Shown: positions 17,873 to 28,514 of the stretch, one piece after another
Layout: each line of letters opens with the position of its first letter
Position numbering within the stretch: the stretch's first letter is position 1
Assembly (NCBI GenBank): GCA_019639255.1
Contig: JAHBSF010000040.1
Coordinates: forward strand, 1 to 47,173
Direction of reading: 5' to 3'
From: Acidobacteriota bacterium
GTDB taxonomy: Bacteria > Acidobacteriota > Blastocatellia > RBC074
DNA: 47,173 nucleotides
Made by a program: the position numbers and the translations under genes
Notes under the pieces: model-generated
What the model saw: the letters and a program-made list of their open reading frames with translations, nothing else
Databases searched by the model: none
Told to the model about the DNA's origin: nothing

Positions 17873-18025
17873 CAAATCAGACCACACGACTTCGGGACAT
17901 AAGAGATAACGCAACATTCGAAATGAAACGAAAATTACGGAAAAGTTGAATATTTCCGTCTGTTCCGTTTCATTTCGTTTGTTCCGTGTTCTCTCTTCAA
18001 TGTTCCAATGTCGTGTGATTTGGTT
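17873..18025. repeat. Full extended copy of the dispersed hairpin family (copy e)
   Basis: The outer left flank CCACACGACTTCGGGACAT leads into AAGAGATAACGCAACATTCG. The right arm ends GTTCCGTGTTCTCTC followed by CCAATGTCGTGTGATT, which mirrors the outer left flank. The element is therefore a palindrome of about 150 bp with terminal inverted ends near AAATCA-ACCACACGAC. It fills the gap between oiaK and apnO. Confidence 0.88.
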
Positions 18026-18044
18026 CAAAGTAATTCCGTAGTGA

Positions 18045-19385
18045 TCAAAGCGAGCCTCGCCGGATGCTCTCGAAATGATCCGCACGACCGTGCTGGCCGC
18101 CCTTCAGCGCGATTTCCAATCCGTCCAGCTTGGCGTCGTCGGAGTACGCGCGATTCAGAGGCTGACCGGGAACCAATGGGGTACGCAACTCCAGGGCGTA
18201 AACTCCGAGCCGGCTGATTGCGTGGCTGGACGTATCCCCTCCCGCCACGCAAACCCGCCGCAAACCGCTTTCGAGCAAGAGTTCACGAAGCAACAGCCCC
18301 TGTTGCTTTCCGAGCCGTCCTCGAACCGTCTGTTCATCAAAACCGCGTTGCCGCAAAAGATCGAGGCTCGCGCGCGGCGCCGGATCGTTTGGGCCGCGCG
18401 CGGTGTACAGAACCACGCTTCGTCCGGCGCTCAATAATTCCAGGGCCGCCCGTCGCACACGCGCGCGTTCTGCTTCGGCGGTCGTTTCATCCGCCAGCAG
18501 CGAGGAGTCGAGCCGCAATCCGGCGAAGCCGTTTGCTTCGGCCCATTCGATTTGCGCCAGCGTCGCCGCCGAGCAACTGCCCGTCATCACAATTAACTGT
18601 TCGACCCTGCCTGCCGACGAATATCGGGGACGAGGCCGGCGCAAATGGCCGGCGAGCGCGAATCCAACGCCTGAAGAACCTATTACAAAGCGCGCGTCCG
18701 ATTCCCAGATCAATCTTCCCGCCTCCTCCATCCGTGCATCATCCAGAGCGTCAAAGAGCACAATATCGGGTCTTTGGCCCAGCAAAGCCGCGAATCGCCG
18801 GTTGACCTGTTTCGTCGTCCCGCTCAGGCTCAACAAATCAAACAGCGCCGTAACGGCGTCGGTCTGCCCGCGCAAATGCAGGCGCAAATCGCTTTCAGCC
18901 ATAGGCGTAACCGGATGGCGCGACATCATCGGATGCCGATCCAGTCGGAACGTCTCGTCTTCAACGGTTGCAAACAGATTGCCGAAAATGCAATACCGCT
19001 TGAGCGCGGGCGCGCCGACCAGCAACGGCACATAGGGCGAATGAAAAATGCGCTGCCCGATTTCGTATGCCTTGCCGATGCTGCCGATTGCGGGCGAAGA
19101 ATCGAAGGTGGAACAGACCTTGTAATGAAACAACCGCGCCTGCAATCGTCCGAGAGCGCCGAAAATCGGCGGCAATGATTGCTCCATCTGCTCCGGCGTC
19201 ATCGTGCGGCTTGCACCCGCGACGCCCACGGCTTCAACCTCCGGAAATCTTTCGCGCAACAATGCGGGAGACGGCGGAGATAAAAACAACACACAGCGTA
19301 CGCCGCAAATCGAGAGCGACTCCATCGCATCCGCCGAGCCGGTGAAATCATCGCCGTAAAAGGTCAGCAACAGCTTCCGGGTCAT
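18045..19385 (-). CDS. oiaK: 3-oxo-isoapionate kinase, DUF1537 (four-carbon acid sugar kinase) family
   Basis: 446 aa, normal for the DUF1537 kinases. The N-terminal domain begins [20 protein letters not shown], the family hallmark with paired Asp (D12, D13) for substrate binding. The C-terminal domain has the ATP-binding segments [30 protein letters not shown] and [18 protein letters not shown]. OiaK phosphorylates 3-oxo-isoapionate to the 4-phosphate. Other DUF1537 members act on erythronate, threonate or 3-oxo-tetronates, so specificity here relies on the neighbours, which fit apiose catabolism. Its ATG overlaps the stop of the GH140-like gene by 4 nt, so a cytoplasmic kinase is translationally coupled to a secreted glycosidase. 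Confidence 0.87.
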   Translation of the reverse strand: MTRKLLLTFYGDDFTGSADAMESLSICGVRCVLFLSPPSPALLRERFPEVEAVGVAGASRTMTPEQMEQSLPPIFGALGRLQARLFHYKVCSTFDSSPAIGSIGKAYEIGQRIFHSPYVPLLVGAPALKRYCIFGNLFATVEDETFRLDRHPMMSRHPVTPMAESDLRLHLRGQTDAVTALFDLLSLSGTTKQVNRRFAALLGQRPDIVLFDALDDARMEEAGRLIWESDARFVIGSSGVGFALAGHLRRPRPRYSSAGRVEQLIVMTGSCSAATLAQIEWAEANGFAGLRLDSSLLADETTAEAERARVRRAALELLSAGRSVVLYTARGPNDPAPRASLDLLRQRGFDEQTVRGRLGKQQGLLLRELLLESGLRRVCVAGGDTSSHAISRLGVYALELRTPLVPGQPLNRAYSDDAKLDGLEIALKGGQHGRADHFESIRRGSL

Positions 19386-20812
19386 CGTTTTCGGGTTGCG
19401 CCCGGAGGTTGAAAATTCTTCGCGGCGTCATCCAGCACCAGCACCCAGTCCAGGTTTTCGCCCGCATCCGGAGGTGCAAATCGCCGCACTCCGCCTTTCG
19501 CAAACACGCCGATCAGCGTTGCACGGCCATTGCGCGGATTGAACCACCAGGCGCGGACCCTATCGCCCGAGAGTTTGCTCAAATCCACATTGAAACTTCG
19601 TCCGGTGGGCGCATAAACCATCGCATAACCGCCGTCGCCGCCGCGCGTCGCCGCGTAACGTTTCAGCCCCGCGCCCGGAACGGAACTAGACGGATCAGCC
19701 GGGACTATAATCGAATCGTCCGGAACGCGGGTAAGGAACGGGCGGGATTCCATCAACCGCCGACCGTGCTGCATCTGCGCCGCGCCGGGCTGGTCTATCG
19801 CCTCATACCAGGGCATCAGCGGATGATTGACCGGGTTGCGACCGGGCCGCCACATTTGCCAAACCGAATGATGGCCGTAAGTGTGTCCGAATGCGCCGGT
19901 GAACAAATTCCAGTACAAAGGCCGCCGCACATCCGCCGCCACGGAATGCCCGAGTTCTTTGGCCTTGAAGGAAATCGGATGGTCTTCGTAAATCGGTTCG
20001 CCGTCTAAAACCGGTTTGATCGGCGTGCGATCGTAATCTGCCCTTGTCATTTCGTAGCGCGGATTGAACTCGGCGACGTGGCCGTTCTGTCGCATATTGA
20101 AATCCAGCCAGTCGTCGTCATGAAACCATTCCGCCGAGCCGCGCCCGCCGTTCGGGTGCAGCGTCATCAGATGCACGCCGCCGTCGCCCCGGCGAATTCC
20201 CATGGCCATCGCGCGCGTGATTTCGTAATGCGCATGGTTTTCCACCGGACGATCGCCGCCCAGAATCCAGATGATGTTGCTTTGCTCCCTGTACCGCCTT
20301 CCGAGCCAGTAGCCGTAGATTTCGGCGTTCTGCACAGTGAAAATCTCCGGCCCAACGCCCCATTTCTTATTCCATTTGTCGCCCCAGGTGGGCAAAAAAC
20401 CGATGTACAACCCCAGCGATTCGGCCCTCTTCACAATGTAATCCACGTGATCCCAATAATCGTTGTCCGACCCTTCCTTCACATCCGGGCGCGCCGGATC
20501 GTTGTCTATCAATGGGCGATGGCCGTAAGGGTTCGGATCGGCAAGACCGTCGAGTTCCGCAAGCGCTACGGCCTGAATCACGCTGAAGCCCTTCTCGGCG
20601 CGGTTCTTCAGATAACGATCCGCTTCTTCACGGTCGAGACGATGAAACAACTCCCACGCCGTGTCGCCGAGGTAAAAGAAGGGCCTGGCGTCCTCCGTCA
20701 CCAGAAAGCGCCTGTTCTCGCTGACCTTCAAACGCGGCAATTGCGACTGCACAGGCGGCGCCATCACCGCGCAGAGGGCGAGCGCCGACAGGGGCCTGAG
20801 AATTGATTGCAT
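19382..20812 (-). CDS. Secreted GH140-like glycoside hydrolase (DUF4038), probable apiosidase
   Basis: 476 aa with a signal peptide (residues 1-23, ending PPVQSQ). A DUF4038-type TIM-barrel covers about 28-370 ([40 protein letters not shown]). A C-terminal beta-domain of the collagen-binding-2 type follows ([16 protein letters not shown]). GH140 contains the apiosidase that removes D-apiose from rhamnogalacturonan II. Candidate catalytic acids are D187 in WILGGDRP and E272 in [10 protein letters not shown], which match the Asp/Glu pair expected for that family. It starts 18 nt after the RuBisCO-like gene stop with GGAGG upstream. The signal peptide places it in the periplasm or outside the cell. 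This explains how the locus obtains free apiose. The exact linkage cleaved cannot be read from sequence. Confidence 0.85.
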   Translation of the reverse strand: MQSILRPLSALALCAVMAPPVQSQLPRLKVSENRRFLVTEDARPFFYLGDTAWELFHRLDREEADRYLKNRAEKGFSVIQAVALAELDGLADPNPYGHRPLIDNDPARPDVKEGSDNDYWDHVDYIVKRAESLGLYIGFLPTWGDKWNKKWGVGPEIFTVQNAEIYGYWLGRRYREQSNIIWILGGDRPVENHAHYEITRAMAMGIRRGDGGVHLMTLHPNGGRGSAEWFHDDDWLDFNMRQNGHVAEFNPRYEMTRADYDRTPIKPVLDGEPIYEDHPISFKAKELGHSVAADVRRPLYWNLFTGAFGHTYGHHSVWQMWRPGRNPVNHPLMPWYEAIDQPGAAQMQHGRRLMESRPFLTRVPDDSIIVPADPSSSVPGAGLKRYAATRGGDGGYAMVYAPTGRSFNVDLSKLSGDRVRAWWFNPRNGRATLIGVFAKGGVRRFAPPDAGENLDWVLVLDDAAKNFQPPGATRKR

Positions 20813-20830
20813 GCTGTTGCAGCCTCCGAC

Positions 20831-22093
20831 TCATGGTCCGAATTTTTCCAACGCGCGTTGCAGTTCCCGATGCGTGGCTGCGTAGTCTTCCAGCATCACG
20901 CCCGCGAGCGCGGCCTCCCACGCCTGCCGGACGCTTAACACGCCCGCCGCTACCCCGTCAGGATGCGCGACAATGCCGCCGCCGCATACGTACATCAAAT
21001 CCGCGCTGCCGATTTCGCGGTAGGTGTCCACTGCCTGTCCCGCCCACTGCGCAGAGGCGATGACCGGCATTGCAATGCAGGGTTTGTCCTCAAACAGCGG
21101 CGTCAGACAGGCGCGGGCCGAAGCGACGACCGATTCGTCCGGCTCCCAGAATTTATTGCGCAATCCGTTGCAATGCATATGATCCACACCGGCCAGCCGC
21201 CAGACTTGACTCCATGCCCTGAATTCAACGCCCAGGTAAGGCGCGCGTGTAAGCATGCCCCAGCCGTTGCGATGCCCGTGAATAGGCAGTTGCGAATGTC
21301 GCCGCAGATGCGCGACCGCAGGCGCGCCGACGTGATTCAGGCTGACCATAATACACGCGCCGCCTCCCGAAAATACTTCGTCGTGATGACGCAGCATCTC
21401 GTCCAATTCATCCGTGATGTTGAAAGCGTACATTGGTTTTTTGCCTGTACGTTCGGCGTAATCGTTGATGGCGCGGCTGACGGCGGCGAAACGCGCGCTG
21501 AAGGGCGAATGCGGCGGATTTGCCATCAATTCATCGTCCTTGATGAAATCGAGTCCGGCTTCGATCAGGGTCTTGACCAGTTCTGCAGTCTGCTCCGGGG
21601 ACAATCCGACGCTCGGTTTGATGATCGTGCCTATAATCGGACGACCTTCGACGCCGGCCATCCGACGCGTGCCGGCAACGCCGAATTGCGGTCCCGGGTA
21701 TTTTTCGGCGAAAGCGCGCGGCAGTTTCAGGTCAATCAGCTTCAGCCCGGAGAATTCCCGCAGCTCGTACAGATTGCCGCAGACCGTCGAAAGCAGGTTG
21801 GGCAGCGATGCCCCCATATTCGCCAACGGAAAGGACAACTCGACCTCGGCGCGTTTAAATCCGCCGTCGTGATTCTCGGGCGACGTGGAATGCGGCAGCG
21901 AGGGCGCATCTACGATTTCCAACTCCGTGACGCGTTCAACGCGCGCCGCGTGACGCTCGCGCAACTCTGCGGTCTCGCCAGGTACGCGCACAAACGTGCC
22001 GCAGGACTGCTCGCCGGCCATCACCTCGGCAGCGAACTCAAGCGGATGCGAGGTTTCTATCCAATAAGTCGCAATTATTCGGTCGCCGGCCAT
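20831..22093 (-). CDS. RuBisCO-like protein acting on 3-oxo-isoapionate 4-phosphate (OiaX decarboxylase or OiaT transcarboxylase/hydrolase)
   Basis: 420 aa from ATG at 22093 with GGAAG just upstream. The frame extends back to 22276, but that part is repeat DNA. The N-terminal alpha/beta domain begins IIATYWIETSHPLEFAAEVM, typical of form IV RuBisCO-like proteins. The barrel keeps the catalytic Lys in GTIIKPSVGLSP (K159), the carbamylated-Lys metal site LDFIKDDE (K185, D187, E188), IHGHRNGWGM (H272, H274) and the phosphate loop GGGIVAHPDG (371-380). Two RuBisCO-like enzymes are known in apiose pathways: OiaX gives L-erythrulose 1-phosphate plus CO2, and OiaT gives 3-phosphoglycerate plus glycolate. 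No tetrulose-phosphate isomerase genes are seen in the window, which weakly favours OiaT. The sequence alone does not decide. Confidence 0.88.
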   Translation of the reverse strand: MAGDRIIATYWIETSHPLEFAAEVMAGEQSCGTFVRVPGETAELRERHAARVERVTELEIVDAPSLPHSTSPENHDGGFKRAEVELSFPLANMGASLPNLLSTVCGNLYELREFSGLKLIDLKLPRAFAEKYPGPQFGVAGTRRMAGVEGRPIIGTIIKPSVGLSPEQTAELVKTLIEAGLDFIKDDELMANPPHSPFSARFAAVSRAINDYAERTGKKPMYAFNITDELDEMLRHHDEVFSGGGACIMVSLNHVGAPAVAHLRRHSQLPIHGHRNGWGMLTRAPYLGVEFRAWSQVWRLAGVDHMHCNGLRNKFWEPDESVVASARACLTPLFEDKPCIAMPVIASAQWAGQAVDTYREIGSADLMYVCGGGIVAHPDGVAAGVLSVRQAWEAALAGVMLEDYAATHRELQRALEKFGP

Positions 22094-22126
22094 TTCTTCC
22101 AGCAATTCCCGGTTTGAAAGTGGAGA

Positions 22127-22218
22127 AGAGATAACGGAACAAACGAAATGATGCGAAAATTGCGAAAAAGTCCAATATTTCGGCGGTTTCCGTCTTATTT
22201 CGTTTGTTCCGTTATTCC
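22127..22218. repeat. Full copy of the dispersed hairpin family (copy f)
   Basis: The left arm AGAGATAACGGAACAAACGA continues with AATGATGCGAAAATTGCG. The centre is near AAAGTCCAATATTT. The right arm ends TTATTTCGTTTGTTCCGTTA. It occupies the gap between the TonB receptor stop and the RuBisCO-like gene start, only about 30 nt ahead of that start codon. Confidence 0.88.
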
Positions 22219-22232
22219 CGCTGTTCGGCCGT

Positions 22233-25649
<3,417 letters not shown>

Positions 25650-25679
25650 GTTATACCTCGAAGCTGTTCCTGAACCTCT

Positions 25680-25703
25680 TACGGCATGGTCTACGGCATG
25701 GTC
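25680..25703. repeat. Perfect 12-bp tandem duplication in the TonB receptor leader
   Basis: TACGGCATGGTC occurs twice back to back, about 30 nt upstream of the receptor start codon, within the likely 5' leader. It may be replication slippage or a regulatory protein site; nothing more can be said. Confidence 0.6.
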
Positions 25704-25763
25704 TGATGTGCTGTTCGAGACCGAAAAGCACTCGGAGTCTATTCTTCAGCGACAACGCTGTCT

Positions 25764-25802
25764 GTAAGAATAATGCGCCTTATTATGATGATCCTATCAT
25801 CG
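25764..25802. promoter_or_regulatory. Candidate AraC-type operator before the apiose-locus TonB receptor
   Basis: TATTATGATGATCCTATCAT at 25781-25800 matches TATTATAAGGATCGTATCAT at 31281-31300 in 17 of 20 positions. A weaker half-site, GTAAGAATAA, lies 21 bp upstream, repeating the spacing of the other site. The 399-nt gap 25650-26048 otherwise holds a 12-bp duplication and hairpin copy g; no gene was seen there. Confidence 0.55.
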
Positions 25803-25880
25803 GTGAATTCTTTGTTAAGCGTTATCGCCGGCTTGCCGGCAATTCCCGGTTTGAACGCTATGCTCCAAACCGGAGATGGA

Positions 25881-25969
25881 AGGAGAGACAACGAAACAAA
25901 CGAAATGAACGGAAAAGTTGAATATTTCCGTAGTTTCCGTCTTATTTCGTTTGTTCGGTCATCTCTGTT
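25881..25969. repeat. Full copy of the dispersed hairpin family (copy g)
   Basis: The left arm AGGAGAGACAACGAAACAAA is shorter than in other copies. The right arm contains CCGTAGTTTCCGTCTTATTT then CGTTTGTTCGGTCATCTCTG. The centre is AAAGTTGAATATTT, also seen in copies e and l. It lies between apsD and the TonB receptor gene. Confidence 0.85.
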
Positions 25970-26048
25970 TTCCGCCGTGATGTGAGCCGATCACTCGCGG
26001 ACCGATTCAGCCCTGCGCCAATCCTTGTTTGAAAGTGGTTACGAGGCT

Positions 26049-27107
26049 TTAGCCTTCCAGTTCCGCACCGCCCTTCGGTGCGTCCCCGCACAGGCGGACT
26101 ACCTCGCCGCGGGCGGCTGATTCATAAGAGGCGAAGATCAATTCAACGGTCTTTAGATTATCCTCGCCCGTTGTTTCAGCCTGCTTTTCGCCCCGCAGCG
26201 CCGCCAGCAAATCCGCATTGCAGGGGACGATGCTGGCCTGAACCAGTTCATACGCCGGGTCTACCCACCTGTAACGCGGAGGCGGGTGCCGCTTCGCACA
26301 CACGCCGGATTGCGTCGTTACGCGAATCCAGTAATCCGGGCCCAACTCGATCGAGCCCTTTTCTCCCTCGATGTAAATATAAGTTTCGGGAAAACGCTCG
26401 TGCTCAAGACGGCTGGCGTAGCTCATCTCGCAAACCACGGTGATCCCGTCGCCCATCGTCATCATCACGGTCGCGACGTCTTCGCCTTTGATGTCCGTGT
26501 GGATGCGATGCGTACGACAATAGAGCGTGTCTGCTTCACCGAACAGGAAGCGCGCCGTATCCAGGATGTGGCTGCCGATGTCGGTCAGAATGAATTGCTC
26601 CAGTTCTTTCAGGAACGGCTGGTTGGCGAACACCGGAAAGCTGGAGCAGAAATGCATCCTGGCGCGAAACGGGGCCCCGATCGCGCCGCACAGCAGTTCG
26701 CTTTTCAACTGACGTACAGGGGTTTGCCAGCGCCAGTTTTCGTGTACGAAAAAAGGAACGCCGGCCTGACGACAGACCTGCACCATCTGAACGGCTTCGG
26801 CCAAGGCGGTCGCCATCGGCTTCTGGCTGATGACCGGCAGACGATGCGACGCCGCCAGATGCGTCAATGCGCTGTGCGCCGACGCATCCGCGACGATGTC
26901 CAGAAAATCGAGGCGTTCGCACTCGAGCATCTCCTGAGGATCGTCGTAAACCGCAGGCACGCCGAACTCGCCGGCCAGATCTTCGGCCTTCCCGCGATAT
27001 CGGTTGCAAAGCGCAACGCACTCAACGCCCGGCAATTCCAGCCATCCTGCCAACTGGAAGCGCGCCCAGAAGCCGGTCCCAACCATGGCAAAGCGCAGCT
27101 TGTCCAT
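26049..27107 (-). CDS. apsD: D-apiose dehydrogenase, Gfo/Idh/MocA family
   Basis: 352 aa. The N-terminal Rossmann domain has FAMVGTGFWARFQLAGWLEL (glycine loop G10-x-G12), and K96 in ISQKPMATA corresponds to the family's catalytic Lys. The second domain carries FFVHENWRWQTP (about 119-130), and the metal-free catalytic region includes LTDIGSHILDTARFLFGE. The GFWARFQLAGW and HENWRWQTP segments closely resemble ApsD proteins known to me. ApsD oxidises D-apiose to D-apionolactone with NAD(P)+, the first cytoplasmic step of the pathway, feeding ApnL. It starts 6 nt after the DUF1501 gene stop with CGGAGA between, so it is in one transcript with the DUF1549/DUF1501 pair. Other Gfo/Idh/MocA sugar dehydrogenases are the alternative. 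Confidence 0.87.
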   Translation of the reverse strand: MDKLRFAMVGTGFWARFQLAGWLELPGVECVALCNRYRGKAEDLAGEFGVPAVYDDPQEMLECERLDFLDIVADASAHSALTHLAASHRLPVISQKPMATALAEAVQMVQVCRQAGVPFFVHENWRWQTPVRQLKSELLCGAIGAPFRARMHFCSSFPVFANQPFLKELEQFILTDIGSHILDTARFLFGEADTLYCRTHRIHTDIKGEDVATVMMTMGDGITVVCEMSYASRLEHERFPETYIYIEGEKGSIELGPDYWIRVTTQSGVCAKRHPPPRYRWVDPAYELVQASIVPCNADLLAALRGEKQAETTGEDNLKTVELIFASYESAARGEVVRLCGDAPKGGAELEG

Positions 27108-27113
27108 TCTCCG

Positions 27114-28505
27114 TCAGGCCAGTAATCCTTTCACCACATTTCCGTGTACATCGGTAAGCCGGTAATCGCGGCCGCCGTGCCGATAGGTCAGTTGCGTGTG
27201 ATCGAAACCGAGCAGGTGCAGGATCGTCGCGTGGAAATCGTGGACGTGGACTTCGTTTTCCGCCACCTGATCGCCGTACTCGTCCGATCGGCCGTAAACC
27301 GCGCCCGGTTTGACGCCCCCACCCGCCATCCACGATGAAAACACGAAGTTATGATGGCCTCGCCCATCCGGCTGATCAATCCACGGCGTACGCCCGTATT
27401 CAGTCGTCCAGACCACCAGCGTCTCTTCCAGCATCCCGCGTGATTTCAAATCGCGCAGCAATCCGGCGATGGGCCGGTCAATGTTGCGGGCTAACTTTTC
27501 ATAGCCTTTAAGATTGCTGTGCGCATCCCAGTTATTCGATGAACCTGCGTCAATCAACTCGATGAACCGTACACCGCGTTCCGCCAAACGCCGCGCCGCC
27601 AGGCATTGCCAGGCAAACCCCCTCGCGCTGCCGCGATCCAGTCCGTAAAGCTCCAACGTCGCATCGGTCTCTTTGGATAAGTCGAGAACTTCGGGCATCT
27701 CGCGCTGCATGCCAAACGCAGTCTCGAAGGATTTGATGCGCGCTTCCAGCGCTGATTCCGTCTCGCGAGCAAGCAGGTGCCGGCGGTTGAAATGATCCAG
27801 CAGATCCAGTTCGCGGCGCTGAATCCTGTCAGAGGGTGAGCGGCGGGTCAGATCCTGCACCGGCTCGTCGCCCGGAATGACGCGTACACCCTGGTGAACC
27901 GCAGGCAGAAAGTCGGAATCCCATACCTGACTACCCGCATACGGAAGCTGCGGCGCCAGCACGATGAACGACGGCAGGTTTTGATTCTCCGTCCCCAGGC
28001 CGTAGCTGACCCACGAACCGATGCTCGGACGTTTGAATGTCACCGAGCCGCAGTGCATGCCGAGCGTCGCCTGAAAATGCTCATTGTGATCGCACTTCAT
28101 CGAACGAATCAGGCAGACTTCGTGCATCATTTCGCGCAGATGCGGAAACAAATCGCTGACTTCCGTGCCGCAACGGGAATTCGGTCTGAAGTCCCACGGG
28201 GGCCGCAGCAGGGGGCGATTGATTGCGCCCAACCCTTTCCGCTCGGCCATTGCGACGAGCTTCGGTTTGGGGTCGAAGGTGTCCACCTGCGACACGCCTC
28301 CACTCGAAAACAGAAAGATCACGCGTTTGGCCTTGCCGGGGAAATGCGGCGTTTTGGGCGCAAGCGGATTCTCCGATTGCACATCGCGCCTGCCGGCTTG
28401 CCGCCCATCGTCCGCAAACAACTCCGTCAGGATGCCGGGCAGCAGCAGCGACCCGCCCACCAGCGATTGGATTATTCGACGGCGGGAAACACGGGGCCTC
28501 GTCAT
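27114..28505 (-). CDS. DUF1501 protein (sulfatase-like fold) with Tat-type signal
   Basis: 463 aa from ATG at 28505 (GAGAGG 5 nt upstream). The N-terminus RPRVSRRRIIQSLVGGSLLL carries a twin-arginine-like motif followed by a hydrophobic stretch, so it is probably exported folded. DUF1501 features include RVIFLFSSGGVSQVDTFDPK, LVVWTTEYGRTPWIDQPDGR and GRGHHNFVFSSWMAGGGVK, with Asp, His and Thr in places that match the alkaline-phosphatase/sulfatase fold. The function of the family is unknown. In Planctomycetes, Verrucomicrobia and Acidobacteria it is almost always encoded next to a DUF1549/DUF1553 protein, as here. Its presence at the head of an apiose operon suggests a role in breaking down the extracytoplasmic glycan, but that is inference. 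Confidence 0.88.
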   Translation of the reverse strand: MTRPRVSRRRIIQSLVGGSLLLPGILTELFADDGRQAGRRDVQSENPLAPKTPHFPGKAKRVIFLFSSGGVSQVDTFDPKPKLVAMAERKGLGAINRPLLRPPWDFRPNSRCGTEVSDLFPHLREMMHEVCLIRSMKCDHNEHFQATLGMHCGSVTFKRPSIGSWVSYGLGTENQNLPSFIVLAPQLPYAGSQVWDSDFLPAVHQGVRVIPGDEPVQDLTRRSPSDRIQRRELDLLDHFNRRHLLARETESALEARIKSFETAFGMQREMPEVLDLSKETDATLELYGLDRGSARGFAWQCLAARRLAERGVRFIELIDAGSSNNWDAHSNLKGYEKLARNIDRPIAGLLRDLKSRGMLEETLVVWTTEYGRTPWIDQPDGRGHHNFVFSSWMAGGGVKPGAVYGRSDEYGDQVAENEVHVHDFHATILHLLGFDHTQLTYRHGGRDYRLTDVHGNVVKGLLA

Positions 28506-28514
28506 CAGCACCTC

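Noticed and set aside
20831-22093. True RuBisCO (carbon fixation) or MtnW of methionine salvage
   Set aside because: The N-terminus and length fit form IV RuBisCO-like proteins; no small subunit, phosphoribulokinase or methionine-salvage genes are nearby, whereas apiose genes are.
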